Position numbers and translations under genes: made by a program. From Aurantiacibacter xanthus (lineage in GTDB: Bacteria > Pseudomonadota > Alphaproteobacteria > Sphingomonadales > Sphingomonadaceae): 64,000 bases of DNA. Under the pieces are notes generated by a model that saw only the letters and a program-made list of their open reading frames with translations, did no database searches and was not told the origin of the DNA. Each line of letters opens with the position of its first letter. Position 1 is the stretch's first letter. Below are positions 1-9,425 of the stretch, one piece after another. The stretch covers positions 62,001 to 126,000 of the forward strand of contig NZ_QXFM01000113.1 in assembly GCF_003584015.1 (NCBI RefSeq), in the 5' to 3' direction.

Positions 1-518
1 TTCCCGATGCCATCGAACTGCTGGTGCGCGGCCTGCGTTCGGGCCTGCCGGTGTCCGAGACGCTGAGCGTGGTGGCAACCGAAGTGCCCGGACCGGTCGG
101 CGCGGAGTTCCGCAGCGTGGTCGAACGCATCAAGATCGGGCGCACGATGGAAGAGGCGCTGCAGGAAACCGCCGACAAGCTGAACACACCCGAATTCCAG
201 TTCTTCGTCATCACGCTGGCCATCCAGCGCGAAACCGGCGGCAACCTCGCCGAAACGCTCTCGAACCTGTCGGACGTGCTGCGCAAGCGTGCGCAGATGA
301 AGCTCAAGATCAACGCGATGAGTTCGGAATCGAAGGCTTCGGCCTATATCGTCGGCGCGCTGCCGTTCATCGTGTTCATCCTGATCTACTGGATCAACCC
401 CGGCTACATCGGTGGCTTCTTCACCGAAGACCGCCTGATCGTGACCGGCATCGGCGGGCTGATCTGGATGACCATCGGCGGCTTCATCATGGCCAAGATG
501 GTCAGCTTCGAGATCTGA
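1..518 (+). CDS. tadB: Tad pilus assembly inner-membrane protein TadB (5' truncated)
   Basis: C-terminal part of a type II secretion system F-domain protein; the reading frame is already open at base 3, so the gene begins outside the window. About 171 residues remain: the end of the cytoplasmic F domain, with the family-typical stretch QRETGGNLAETLSNLS, then two membrane segments near the C-terminus (AYIVGALPFIVFILIYWI and LIVTGIGGLIWMTIGGFIM). TadB is an inner-membrane platform protein that works with TadC and the TadA ATPase to extrude Flp/Tad adhesion pili. The next gene is a second F-domain protein only 19 bases away, which is the tadB-tadC order and supports the assignment over a general secretion GspF. 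Confidence 0.9.
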   Translation, partial: PDAIELLVRGLRSGLPVSETLSVVATEVPGPVGAEFRSVVERIKIGRTMEEALQETADKLNTPEFQFFVITLAIQRETGGNLAETLSNLSDVLRKRAQMKLKINAMSSESKASAYIVGALPFIVFILIYWINPGYIGGFFTEDRLIVTGIGGLIWMTIGGFIMAKMVSFEI

Positions 519-537
519 GCGAGGAAGGACAAGGCAC

Positions 538-1545
538 ATGTCACAGGGCGGACCCACCCTCCTCGGCGTCGACATCATTCTGGTCGGCTCGGTGCTTGCG
601 GCCATCGCCGCGATGGCGGTGATCTTCGCGATCTACACCGCCATCACCGTGAAAGACCCGATGGCCAAGCGCGTGAAGGCGCTCAACGCCCGGCGCGACG
701 AGCTGAAGTCGGGCATGATGTCGCACAGCTCGCGCAAGCGGCAGAGCCTCGTGCGCCGCTCCGACACCACCGACAGGATGAAAGACACCCTGCAGGGCAT
801 GAAGGTGCTGCAGGAAAGCCAGGTCAAGGACATCCAGCAGAAGCTGGCGCAGGCGGGCTACCGCAACAAGGAGCTGGCGGTCGTCATTATCTTTGCCCGC
901 ATGGTGCTGCCGATCGTGCTTGGCCTGATCGGCGTGGTGATGTTCTACTGGTCCGACATGTTCCCCGACTGGGGCAGCTTCAAGCGCTTCCTCGGCTTCG
1001 CGGGGCTGGTGATCCTCGGCTACAAGGGCCCCGAACTGTACATTTCGAACATCGCCGCCAAGCGGACCAAGGCGATCCAGAAGGGCCTGCCCGACGCGCT
1101 CGACCTGCTGGTGATCTGCGCCGAGGCCGGCCTCACGGTCGATGCCGCGTTCAACCGCGTCGCCCGCGAACTGGGCCGCGCCTATCCCGAACTGGGCGAC
1201 GAATTCGCGCTGACCGCGATCGAGCTGTCGTTCCTCACCGAGCGCCGTCAGGCCTTCGAGAACTTCGCCTATCGCGTCGACCTCGATGCGGTGCGCGGGG
1301 TGGTCACAACCATGGTGCAGACCGAACGCTACGGTACGCCGCTCGCCTCGGCGCTGCGCGTGCTCTCGGCCGAATTCCGCAACGAACGGATGATGCGCGC
1401 AGAAGAAAAAGCGGCCCGCCTGCCCGCGATCATGACCGTGCCGCTGATCATGTTCATCCTGCCGGTGCTGTTCATCGTGATTCTCGGCCCGGCGGCCTGT
1501 TCGATCGCCGATGCCTTCTCGGGCGGCGGACCGGGCGCCAACTAG
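538..1545 (+). CDS. tadC: Tad pilus assembly inner-membrane protein TadC
   Basis: 335 residues, typical TadC length. An N-terminal membrane segment (about 10-35), a charged cytoplasmic stretch, membrane helices at about 115-140, a type II secretion F domain (about 185-310, containing LPDALDLLVICAEAGLT) and a C-terminal hydrophobic segment (MTVPLIMFILPVLFIVIL). The ATG follows a GAGGAAGG ribosome site and lies 19 bases after tadB, so the two are co-translated. It forms the inner-membrane platform of the Tad pilus with TadB. It is the last gene of the operon visible here; a convergent MarR gene follows 27 bases later. Confidence 0.92.
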   Translation: MSQGGPTLLGVDIILVGSVLAAIAAMAVIFAIYTAITVKDPMAKRVKALNARRDELKSGMMSHSSRKRQSLVRRSDTTDRMKDTLQGMKVLQESQVKDIQQKLAQAGYRNKELAVVIIFARMVLPIVLGLIGVVMFYWSDMFPDWGSFKRFLGFAGLVILGYKGPELYISNIAAKRTKAIQKGLPDALDLLVICAEAGLTVDAAFNRVARELGRAYPELGDEFALTAIELSFLTERRQAFENFAYRVDLDAVRGVVTTMVQTERYGTPLASALRVLSAEFRNERMMRAEEKAARLPAIMTVPLIMFILPVLFIVILGPAACSIADAFSGGGPGAN

Positions 1546-1572
1546 CGACCCCGCCCCGCGCGGCAGGGACGG

Positions 1573-2052
1573 CTATTCGATCCCGAAGTTGTCGCTCACG
1601 ATATCGTCGGCATCGACGATCTCGGACTGCCGGTGCAGCCGGTCGAGCATCGCGCGGAAGGTGTCGAGTTCGGCATCGCTGAACCCGGCGCAGATGCGCC
1701 GCTCCATCTCGCGCGCGAGCGGCATGATCTGCCCGTGCATCTCGCGCCCCGAGGCAGTCAGATCGAGCAGGTGCGAACGGCCGTCCTGCGCGTTGGGCGT
1801 ACGCTCCACCAGCCCGCGATCTTCCAGCACCTTGCAGGCCCGGTTCACCGCCACCTTGTCCATCAGCGAGAGCCGGGTGAGATCGCGCTGGGTAATCGTG
1901 CCGAAATCGCCCAGCAGCGCCATCACCCGCCATTCGGGCACCGAAAGCCCCCAACGGGCGCGATATTCCTGCGCGATCCTGCCGCTCACCGCATTCGAGG
2001 CGATGGAGAGCTGATAGGGCAGAAACCGAGCGAGAGGAGCCATTTGTTGCAT
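1573..2052 (-). CDS. MarR family transcriptional regulator
   Basis: 159-residue winged-helix regulator. The MarR core is visible: an N-terminal dimerisation helix, WRVMALLGDFGTITQRDLTR (helix-turn-helix entry), recognition helix around MDKVAVNRACKVLEDRGLV, and the wing RTPNAQDGRSHLLDLT. I chose the ATG at 2052 because an AAGGA site lies 9 bases upstream; an upstream in-frame TTG at 2058 would sit only 3 bases from it. A dyad TTGCATAGGCAA overlaps this start codon and is probably its own operator. The ligand and other targets are unknown. It is convergent with tadC and is followed upstream by mtnP on the same strand, ending 56 bases away. Confidence 0.9.
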   Translation of the reverse strand: MQQMAPLARFLPYQLSIASNAVSGRIAQEYRARWGLSVPEWRVMALLGDFGTITQRDLTRLSLMDKVAVNRACKVLEDRGLVERTPNAQDGRSHLLDLTASGREMHGQIMPLAREMERRICAGFSDAELDTFRAMLDRLHRQSEIVDADDIVSDNFGIE

Positions 2053-2059
2053 AGGCAAC
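2046..2059. promoter_or_regulatory. Candidate MarR operator overlapping the marR start codon
   Basis: Perfect dyad GTTGC-ATAG-GCAAC covers the ATG of the adjacent MarR gene. TTGC...GCAA half-sites with a short AT-rich centre are typical MarR-family binding sites. The position suggests autorepression by blocking transcription or translation initiation. Seen in sequence; the function is inferred. Confidence 0.5.
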
Positions 2060-2108
2060 TATCCTTCAACAACTTGCGCAAAATTGCAAGTATCGCTCGT
2101 AAGGTGTC

Positions 2109-3011
2109 TCAATCCGGCAATGTCTGGAACAATCGCCCGGCCACGGCATCGAGCCTTGCCGCCCCGCTTTTCCGCAGGTTTTCGCGGGCCGAAACGATAG
2201 CGGTATCAAGCACGGTATCGATCGGGCTGGCCGGGCGCGTTTCGGGCAGCAGACCGGCCAGTCCGGCGATCAGCGCGCGGGCCTTGTCGGCATTGGCGTG
2301 CATCACTTTGAGGATTTCGGCGATATCCACATCGGCGTTGCTTTCGCGCCAGCAGTCGTAGTCGGTGACCATGCCGACCAGTGCATAGGGCAGCTCGGCT
2401 TCGCGGGCGAGCCGCGCCTCGGGCATGGCGGTCATGCCGATCACCTGCCCGCCCCACTGGCGATACATGTGGCTTTCAGCGCGGGTCGAGAACTGCGGCC
2501 CTTCGATGGCGACATAGGTGCCGCCCGTATGGACCCTGGCCCCCGCCTTGTCCGCCGCCGCGCCCGCCAGTTGCGACAGGCGCGGGCAGACCGGATCGGC
2601 GAGCGGCACATGGGCGACGACGCCCTCCCCGAAGAAGCTGCGCTCGCGACCCAGCGTGCGGTCGATCAACTGGTCGACCACCACGAAATCGCCCGGTGCC
2701 ATCTCTTCGGCGAGCGAGCCGATGGCGCTGATCGCCAGCACATCGGTCACTCCGCAGCGCTTGAGCGCGTCGATATTGGCGCGATAGTTGATCTCGGACG
2801 GAGCCAGCCGGTGCCCAGTGCCATGGCGGGCGATGAAACTGAACCGGACGCCGCCGACATAGCCGGTGGTGATGGGACCGGACGGCTCACCAAAGGCGCT
2901 GGCGACGCGGATTTCCTGCGCCTCTTCGAGCACACCGTGTTCATAGAGGCCCGAACCGCCGATGACGCCGATGTGCCACCTGGCGTCGGGCTTGGTTGTC
3001 GTGTCGGGCAC
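2109..3011 (-). CDS. mtnP: S-methyl-5'-thioadenosine phosphorylase
   Basis: Phosphorolysis of methylthioadenosine to adenine and methylthioribose-1-phosphate, a step of methionine salvage and polyamine by-product recycling in the cytosol. 300 residues from a GTG start at 3011 preceded by GGAG; the open frame runs on to 3251 but that extension has no family similarity. Visible PNP/MTAP family motifs: GVIGGSGLYE (phosphate loop) near residue 13, RHGTGHRLAPSEINYRAN (substrate/phosphate contacts), IEGPQFSTRAES, and MTAMPEARLAREAELPY. The MTAMPEA motif favours MTA over guanosine-type substrates. The gene stands alone; a divergent TonB receptor starts 320 bases away. Confidence 0.93.
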   Translation of the reverse strand: MPDTTTKPDARWHIGVIGGSGLYEHGVLEEAQEIRVASAFGEPSGPITTGYVGGVRFSFIARHGTGHRLAPSEINYRANIDALKRCGVTDVLAISAIGSLAEEMAPGDFVVVDQLIDRTLGRERSFFGEGVVAHVPLADPVCPRLSQLAGAAADKAGARVHTGGTYVAIEGPQFSTRAESHMYRQWGGQVIGMTAMPEARLAREAELPYALVGMVTDYDCWRESNADVDIAEILKVMHANADKARALIAGLAGLLPETRPASPIDTVLDTAIVSARENLRKSGAARLDAVAGRLFQTLPD

Positions 3012-3331
3012 AGTATTCTCCAGTCTGACTTCGGGGTGGCGAAAGAGTGACACTGGCATAGCCGTCGCCGTGGTCGGCTTTCCAGCGCGTTTTGGCGAGG
3101 GGAAAGACAGGCGTGCCGTGCACGTGCTAACATTGTGGTGAATCTGCAACAGATCCGGAGCAATCTTGCAGTGCGGCATGATATAAATTGAAACTAAACC
3201 GTTATTAACGCAATCCCCCGTATATGTGAACGACACCTGACTGATCGCCACGCAACAGAGTTGCGGCCGAAACAGCAGCGATTCACGTTATTCGGGTCAC
3301 AATTCTGGCCGCTTACTAGGGACTGCAACCT
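3012..3331. other. Intergenic region with divergent promoters of mtnP and the TonB receptor
   Basis: A 320-base non-coding stretch, clearly AT-richer than its surroundings around 3180-3230 (ATATAAATTGAAACTAAACC). It must hold the promoter for the receptor gene and probably that of mtnP. I could not identify a convincing -35/-10 pair, Fur box or riboswitch. An AGGGAC stretch just upstream of the GTG at 3332 can serve as ribosome site. Confidence 0.45.
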
Positions 3332-6300
3332 GTGAAGCTTCAAACCATCCTCAAGGGCGCCAGCGCGCCGATTGCTCTTTCCGTCGCACTGATGGCTTCG
3401 CCGTCTTTCGCGCAGGACAGTGAAGCATCGACCACCGTCGTCGAAGAAGAGAGCGTCATCACCGTTACCGGCTCGCGCCTACGCAAGCCGGAACTCGAAT
3501 CGACCGTTCCGGTCACGAACTTCGGTGGCGACCAGATTTACAAGCGTTCCAGCCCCAACATCGGTGAAGCGCTCAACAGCCTGCCCGCGCTGCGCAGCAC
3601 CTATTCGCAGTCCAACCCGGATCTCGGGATCGGCGTGGCCGGCCTGAACCTGGTTGACCTTCGCGGTCTCGGAGCCCAGCGCACGCTGGTGCTCGTGAAC
3701 GGTCGCCGCCATGTGCCGAGCGATCTTCAGGTCACCGCATCGGCAGTCGACATCAACACCATTCCCAGCGCCCTCGTCGAACGCGTCGAGATCGTGACCG
3801 GCGGCAACTCAGCCATTTATGGTTCGGACGCCATCGCCGGTGTTGTGAACTTCGTCATGAAGGAAGACTACGAAGGCGTGAACGTCCGCGCCGGCATCGG
3901 TATGCCCGAATTCGGCGCCGGCTCGAACCAATATGTGTCGGCCATCGCCGGCAGCAATTTCGCTGGCGGACGCGGCAACGTCACGCTGGCGCTTGAGTAC
4001 ACGAACCAGGATCGTGTCTTCGCATCGGACGTGCCGTGGCGCCGGAAGAACTCCGGCTGGGCAACTGTTGACGTGGATACCGACTCGCCAAGTGATGGGA
4101 TTCCCGATCGTCGTTTCTACGATGATCGGCGCGGTGCCACCATCTCGCGTTATGGCCTCGTGCCCTTCCTGCAGCCTGCGCCCAAAGCGGCTTGCGGCGG
4201 CACTTCGCTGACTGGTGCAGCCTTCAACTGCGATTACATTTTCCAGCCTGACGGCACCCTCGTGCCCGTTACTTTCGACGAACGTCTGGGTACTGGTACC
4301 TTCGGCACCTACATTGGTGGCAACGCGGACACCGGCCAGGAAGGCCGCCAGGTCTCGGTTTACCCCGAAAGCCATCGTTACGTCGCCAATCTGTTCGCCA
4401 AGTACGAAATCAGCCCGGCCGCCGAGCTGTTCCTGGAAGGCAAGTACGTTCGCGCTGAAGCCACCGGCTCCAACTCGGGCCCGGCGTTCAACCAAGGCCA
4501 GTACATCACCTTCAACGATGATCGTGCACGCCTGCGCCTCGATAACCCGTTCCTGAGCGGGCAGGCTCGTCAGATCATCTCCGAACAGCTGATCGCTTCA
4601 GGTCTGCACAACGATCTGGTGCCGGTTTTCGGCGCCCTCGGGGCCGATGATCTGGCTGCAATCGCCGATGGAAGCTATCGCTTCGCCATCGCCAAGAGCT
4701 TCGAGGATCTGGGCATCCGCGACGAAGATGCAGTGCGCGAAACCTATCGTGCCGTTGTCGGCGTCCGCGGCGATCTCAGCTCCAACCTCAACTACGAAGT
4801 TGCAGCTACCTACGGTCGCACCAACGAGGCCATCAGGGTTCTTGGCAACGTCAACGTGCAGCGCCTGATGATGGCGCTTGATGCGGGGGTCAATCCGGCC
4901 ACCGGGAACATCGAGTGTCGCGCCAAGTTCGACCCGAGCGCGGCCTTCGTATCGCCCGACGTCGATGCCGATGGCGGTGCGGCAACGCTTGCTGGCGATA
5001 TCGCCGCCTGCGTGCCCTACAACCCGTTCGGCATGCCGGACAATGCAGCGGCAGCCAATTACATTGTCTCCAATGCGGGCAACAAGGGCCATCTGGAGCA
5101 GATCGACGTTCAGGCATTCATCGCTGGTGACACCGGCCAGTTCTTCGAACTGCCCGGCGGCCCGGTGGCCTTCGCGATCGGTGCCGAATACCGCCGCGAG
5201 AACGCCTACTTCAAGGCGGACGACATCATCAACTCGGGGCTGACCTTCGCCAACGCGTTGCAGACCTTCGATCCGGATCCCACCGAAGTGAAGGAAGTGT
5301 TCGGCGAACTCGACCTTCCGCTGCTCAGCAACAAACCCTTCTTCGAAGAGCTCGGCCTGACCGCAGCCGGTCGTCTGTCCGACTATGGCGGCGCCACGGG
5401 TACGGTCTTCGCGTGGAACATTGGCGGTTGCTGGTCGCCGGTGCGCGACATCATCTTCCGGGCCAACTACGGCAAGGCGGTGCGTGCTCCGAACTACACC
5501 GAGACGCAGTCTCCCCTGACGCAGAACTTCGCTACGATGGAAGACCCCTGTGCGCCTGCGCGTATCAACGCCAACCCGAACCGTGCAGCCAACTGCGCGG
5601 CTGCTCTGGGCGCGAATCTCGACAACCCGGCTTACCAGAACTTCGTCGCAGGCCAGTACTCGCTTGAAACTCTGTCGGGTGCCAACCCGCTTCTCACCGA
5701 AGAGAGCTCGAAGTCGCTGACCGTCGGTGCGGTGTTCCAGCCGCGCTGGGTTCCGGGGCTGGCAATCACGGTCGATTATTACGACATCGACGTGACCGAC
5801 GTGATTGTGAACGTGGGTGCCCAGACCATCGTGGACCAATGCTACGATCTGCCGACGCTCGACAACCAGTTCTGTGCCCAGTTCAAGCGTAACAACACCT
5901 CGGAACTCGGCCCGAATGGCGAACAGCCCGGCACGATCATCAAGCAGTCGCTCATCGAAGGTCCGCTCAACTTCGCGCGGCGCCAGCGTCGCGGCATCGA
6001 TTTTGACGTGCAGTACAACTACGAAGTTGCTCCCAACGTCTTCATCAACAGCCGTGCTTATTACACGCACACGCTGAAGGTCGCCAACTACACCGATCCG
6101 GTGAACCCGGCATTCGTGAACATCTTCCGCGGTGGGCTGGGTGATCCGATCGACGAGGTGGTGTTCGATCTCGACGTGACCTTCAACAACTTCACGGTTG
6201 GCTATGGCGCTCACTACATCGGCCCGATGTATCTGGGTGACTATGAGTTCTACAACTCGATGAACGGCAATCCGCCGACCAACCCCGACGCGTACCCGCG

Positions 6301-6511
6301 GCAGAAGTACCCCTCGGTGCTGTACCACGATGTGCGCCTGGCTCTGAAGGCTGACAAGCTCGGCCCGGCAACTTCGGGTGAGTTCTTCATCGGTGTCGAC
6401 AACCTGTTCGACAAGCACCCGCCGCTCGGTGCCACCGGCCTGACAGAGAACAGCGCGATCTTCGACGTGTGGGGCCGCCGCTTCTACGCCGGGTTCAGCC
6501 TGGACTTCTAA
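3332..6511 (+). CDS. TonB-dependent outer-membrane receptor
   Basis: 1059 residues with a GTG start. Signal peptide of about 27 residues (SVALMASPSFAQ, cleavage after AFAQ-like motif), then a TonB-box-like VITVTGSR, the plug domain (about 55-175, with VERVEIVTGGNSAIYGSDAI and GVVNFVMK) and a long 22-strand beta-barrel that ends in a terminal aromatic residue (FYAGFSLDF), as needed for BAM-mediated insertion. Length is above that of siderophore receptors (about 700) and matches the large sphingomonad receptors often used for oligosaccharides, peptides or aromatics. No substrate-specific gene is adjacent, so the ligand is unknown. A strong bidirectional terminator follows. Confidence 0.93.
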   Translation: MKLQTILKGASAPIALSVALMASPSFAQDSEASTTVVEEESVITVTGSRLRKPELESTVPVTNFGGDQIYKRSSPNIGEALNSLPALRSTYSQSNPDLGIGVAGLNLVDLRGLGAQRTLVLVNGRRHVPSDLQVTASAVDINTIPSALVERVEIVTGGNSAIYGSDAIAGVVNFVMKEDYEGVNVRAGIGMPEFGAGSNQYVSAIAGSNFAGGRGNVTLALEYTNQDRVFASDVPWRRKNSGWATVDVDTDSPSDGIPDRRFYDDRRGATISRYGLVPFLQPAPKAACGGTSLTGAAFNCDYIFQPDGTLVPVTFDERLGTGTFGTYIGGNADTGQEGRQVSVYPESHRYVANLFAKYEISPAAELFLEGKYVRAEATGSNSGPAFNQGQYITFNDDRARLRLDNPFLSGQARQIISEQLIASGLHNDLVPVFGALGADDLAAIADGSYRFAIAKSFEDLGIRDEDAVRETYRAVVGVRGDLSSNLNYEVAATYGRTNEAIRVLGNVNVQRLMMALDAGVNPATGNIECRAKFDPSAAFVSPDVDADGGAATLAGDIAACVPYNPFGMPDNAAAANYIVSNAGNKGHLEQIDVQAFIAGDTGQFFELPGGPVAFAIGAEYRRENAYFKADDIINSGLTFANALQTFDPDPTEVKEVFGELDLPLLSNKPFFEELGLTAAGRLSDYGGATGTVFAWNIGGCWSPVRDIIFRANYGKAVRAPNYTETQSPLTQNFATMEDPCAPARINANPNRAANCAAALGANLDNPAYQNFVAGQYSLETLSGANPLLTEESSKSLTVGAVFQPRWVPGLAITVDYYDIDVTDVIVNVGAQTIVDQCYDLPTLDNQFCAQFKRNNTSELGPNGEQPGTIIKQSLIEGPLNFARRQRRGIDFDVQYNYEVAPNVFINSRAYYTHTLKVANYTDPVNPAFVNIFRGGLGDPIDEVVFDLDVTFNNFTVGYGAHYIGPMYLGDYEFYNSMNGNPPTNPDAYPRQKYPSVLYHDVRLALKADKLGPATSGEFFIGVDNLFDKHPPLGATGLTENSAIFDVWGRRFYAGFSLDF

Positions 6512-6540
6512 GCGAGATTTCCTGTCAAGGCAGGCAAAGA

Positions 6541-6580
6541 AAGAGGGGCGGAAGGTTCAGACCTTCCGCCCCTCTTCTCG
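6541..6580. terminator. Bidirectional rho-independent terminator between the TonB receptor and clpB
   Basis: Perfect 16-bp stem (AAGAGGGGCGGAAGGT / ACCTTCCGCCCCTCTT) with a TCAG loop, flanked by T-rich tracts on both strands (CTCGTTT on plus, TTTCTTT on minus). It lies between the convergent ends of the receptor gene and clpB. Confidence 0.9.
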
Positions 6581-6633
6581 TTTGCGGCGGCGGCCGCGAT
6601 GGGGCCGTCCGCCGCTCTTCTATTCAAGCTTGA

Positions 6634-9213
6634 TCAGACGACGCTCAACACCAGCTCGCCCTCACCCTCGTCGACCTTCACCGTCGAGCCATCGGGCACC
6701 TTCCCGGCAAGGATCATCTCAGCGAGCGGGTCCTGCAAATACCGCTGTACCGCCCGCTTCAAGGGCCGCGCACCATAAACCGGATCGTACCCCACCCGGC
6801 CCAGCCACCTGAGGCCCGCCTCGGTCAGGTCGAGCGTCACCTTGCGCTCGTCGAGCAGCTTCTGCACCCGGCCGACCTGGATTTTCACAATCGGCGCCAT
6901 GTGCTCCTGCCCCAGACGGTGGAACAGGATGATCTCATCCAGCCGGTTCAGGAACTCGGGGCGGAAATGCGCCCGCACCGTCTCCATCACCTGCGGCTCC
7001 ACGTCCGCCACCTTCTGATCGTCGCCCAGGTTCGACAGGTACTGGCTGCCGAGGTTGCTGGTGAGGATGATCAGCGTGTTCGAGAAATCGACCTGCCGCC
7101 CCTGCCCGTCGGTCAGCCGCCCGTCGTCGAGCACCTGCAACAGCACGTTGAACACATCGGGATGGGCCTTCTCGACCTCGTCGAACAGCACCACCTGATA
7201 GGGCCGGCGCCGCACCGCCTCGGTCAGCACCCCGCCCTCGTCATAGCCGACATAGCCCGGAGGCGCGCCGATCAGGCGGCTCACCGCGTGCTTCTCCATG
7301 AACTCGCTCATGTCGATGCGCACCATCGCGTTGTCGTCGTCGAACAGGAAGGCGGCGAGCGCCTTGGTCAGCTCGGTCTTGCCGACGCCGGTGGGGCCGA
7401 GGAACAGGAAGCTGCCCAAAGGCCGCCCCGGATCCTGCAAGCCCGCCCGCGCCCGGCGCACGGCTTTCGACACGGCCTTCACCGCGTCCTCCTGCCCGAT
7501 CACGCGCTGGCCGAGCACCGCTTCCATCTTCAGCAGCTTTTCGCGCTCGCCTTCGAGCATCTTCTCGATGGCGACCCCGGTCCAGCGGCTGACCACCGAG
7601 GCGATGTCGTCCTCGGTCACCTCTTCCTTGAGCAGGGCGTTCTGCGTCTGCCCCTCGGCTTCGGCGAGCTTCTTCTCCAGTTCGGGGATGCGCCCGTAAG
7701 ACAGCTCCCCCGCCTTGGCGAGATCGCCCGCGCGCTGCGCCTGTTCGAGTTCGATCCGCGCCGCGTCCAGCTCTTCCTTGATCCGCGCCTCGGCGTGGAT
7801 CTTGTCGCGCTCGTTCTGCCAGCGGGTGGTCAGCTCGGACGACTTCTGCTCCAGATTGGCCAGTTCCTCGCGCAGGCTGGCGAGCCGGTCCTTCGAAGCG
7901 GCATCGCTCTCCTTGGTCAGCGAGTGCTCCTCGATCTTCAACTGGATGATGCGCCGGTCGAGCCCCTCGATCTCCTCGGGCTTGCTCTCCACCTCCATGC
8001 GGATGCGGCTGGCGGCCTCGTCCATCAGGTCGATTGCCTTGTCGGGCAGGAAACGGTCGGTGATGTAGCGTTCGGACAGCTTCGCCGCCGCCACGATCGC
8101 GGCATCGGTGATGCGCACGCCGTGGTGCAGCTCGTACTTCTCCTTGATCCCACGCAGAATCGAGATCGTATCTTCCACCGAGGGTTCGTCCACGAACACC
8201 GGCTGGAACCGGCGCTGCAAGGCGGCGTCCTTCTCGACATACTTCTGGTATTCGTCGAGCGTGGTCGCGCCGATGCAGTGCAGCTCCCCCCGGGCGAGCG
8301 CGGGCTTCAACAGGTTGCCCGCATCCATCGAGCCTTCCGACGCGCCCGCGCCGATCAGCGTGTGCATCTCGTCGATGAACAGGATGATCTGGCCATTGGC
8401 GCCCTTCACCTCGTCGAGCACCGACTTCAGCCGCTCCTCGAACTCGCCGCGATACTTCGCGCCCGCGATCATCGAGCCCAAGTCGAGGCTCATCAGCGTG
8501 CGGTCCTTGAGGCTGTCGGGCACGTCGCCATTGGCGATGCGCAGCGCGAGGCCTTCGGCGATGGCGGTCTTGCCGGTGCCGGGTTCGCCAATCAGCACGG
8601 GGTTGTTCTTGGTGCGGCGAGCGAGGATCTGCACCGTGCGGCGGATTTCCTCGTCGCGCCCGATCACCGGGTCGAGCTTGCCGTCCTTGGCCGCCTGCGT
8701 CAGGTCGCGGGCGTACTTCTTCATCGCGTCATAGGCGCTTTCGGCAGAGGCGGTGTCGGCGGTGCGCCCGCCGCGCAGCTCGTTGATCGCGGCGTTGAGC
8801 GCCTCCGCCGTCAGCCCCGCATCGGCCAGCGCCTTGCCTGCGGCGGTGGTCTTGGCCAGCGCCAGCGCCATCAGCAGCCGCTCGACCGTGACATATTCGT
8901 CGCCCGCCTTCTGCGCGACCTGCTCGGCCTGGTCGAGCACGCGCACGGCATCGTTGTCGAGCCCCGGCGTCTGCTGCGCCCCGCTGCCCGAAACGGCGGG
9001 ATGCTTGGCCAGCGCCGCATCGACCGCGTCGACCGCGCGCGCGGGATTGCCCCCGGCGCGCTGGATCAGCCCGGCGGCCATGCCCTCGCTGTCTTCGAGC
9101 AAGGCCTTGAGAATGTGGTCCGGGCTGATGCGCTGGTGGTTCATGCGGATCGCCACGGTCTGCGCGCTTTGCAGGAACCCGCGCGCGCGGTCGGTGAATT
9201 TTTCGAGATTCAT
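6634..9213 (-). CDS. clpB: ATP-dependent disaggregase ClpB
   Basis: 859 residues, the usual ClpB length. Clp N domain (1-145), first AAA+ module with Walker A GEPGTGKT near 205 and Walker [13 protein letters not shown], a coiled-coil middle domain (about 410-525, rich in E/K/R) that distinguishes ClpB from ClpA/ClpC, and a second AAA+ module with GPTGVGKTE near 605. It rescues aggregated proteins with DnaK after heat stress. Start ATG preceded by AGGGG. A sigma-32-like promoter with an internal dyad lies just upstream. Large open frames on the other strand are codon-bias shadows. Confidence 0.98.
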   Translation of the reverse strand: MNLEKFTDRARGFLQSAQTVAIRMNHQRISPDHILKALLEDSEGMAAGLIQRAGGNPARAVDAVDAALAKHPAVSGSGAQQTPGLDNDAVRVLDQAEQVAQKAGDEYVTVERLLMALALAKTTAAGKALADAGLTAEALNAAINELRGGRTADTASAESAYDAMKKYARDLTQAAKDGKLDPVIGRDEEIRRTVQILARRTKNNPVLIGEPGTGKTAIAEGLALRIANGDVPDSLKDRTLMSLDLGSMIAGAKYRGEFEERLKSVLDEVKGANGQIILFIDEMHTLIGAGASEGSMDAGNLLKPALARGELHCIGATTLDEYQKYVEKDAALQRRFQPVFVDEPSVEDTISILRGIKEKYELHHGVRITDAAIVAAAKLSERYITDRFLPDKAIDLMDEAASRIRMEVESKPEEIEGLDRRIIQLKIEEHSLTKESDAASKDRLASLREELANLEQKSSELTTRWQNERDKIHAEARIKEELDAARIELEQAQRAGDLAKAGELSYGRIPELEKKLAEAEGQTQNALLKEEVTEDDIASVVSRWTGVAIEKMLEGEREKLLKMEAVLGQRVIGQEDAVKAVSKAVRRARAGLQDPGRPLGSFLFLGPTGVGKTELTKALAAFLFDDDNAMVRIDMSEFMEKHAVSRLIGAPPGYVGYDEGGVLTEAVRRRPYQVVLFDEVEKAHPDVFNVLLQVLDDGRLTDGQGRQVDFSNTLIILTSNLGSQYLSNLGDDQKVADVEPQVMETVRAHFRPEFLNRLDEIILFHRLGQEHMAPIVKIQVGRVQKLLDERKVTLDLTEAGLRWLGRVGYDPVYGARPLKRAVQRYLQDPLAEMILAGKVPDGSTVKVDEGEGELVLSVV

Positions 9214-9240
9214 GGTGTACCCCTAATCCTTTCTCCGCCG

Positions 9241-9268
9241 AGATAGTGTTGCATAATGGCAACACAAG
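9241..9268 (-). promoter_or_regulatory. Candidate sigma-32 promoter of clpB with internal dyad
   Basis: Read on the minus strand: CTTGTG (9268-9263), 14 bases, CACTATCT (9248-9241), about 28 bases before the clpB ATG. This resembles alphaproteobacterial RpoH promoters (CTTG ... CYTATNT). Between and overlapping the two boxes is a perfect inverted repeat GTGTTGC-N6-GCAACAC (9246-9265), which could be an operator. rpoH itself is in this window. Confidence 0.45.
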
Positions 9269-9425
9269 CCCGAGGCGCAAATAAATGTCCCGGCTCTATT
9301 TGGGGAGCGCGATGGCGGGGTAAAGCCCCGCAGGCGCGCTTGTCGCATAAGAGCCCTATCGCATTCTTGTGATGGTCATATTTTCGTCTCCCAGCTGAAA
9401 CGTAAGGCCCGCATAGCGCCCCCTT

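Noticed and set aside
3012-3251. 80-residue N-terminal extension of MtnP
   Set aside because: Not similar to the family and AT-rich like the intergenic region; the GTG at 3011 has a good ribosome site and gives the normal length.
4598-6418. 606-codon open frame antisense to the TonB receptor
   Set aside because: It is a GC-bias shadow: the composition (His/Val/Arg/Asp-rich) has no domain pattern and the plus strand has a complete receptor.
6901-9246. 781-codon open frame antisense to clpB
   Set aside because: Shadow of a complete ClpB frame; rich in Leu/His/Arg without recognisable motifs.
9241-9268. CIRCE element for HrcA control of clpB
   Set aside because: CIRCE requires TTAGCACTC-N9-GAGTGCTAA; the dyad here is GTGTTGC-N6-GCAACAC.
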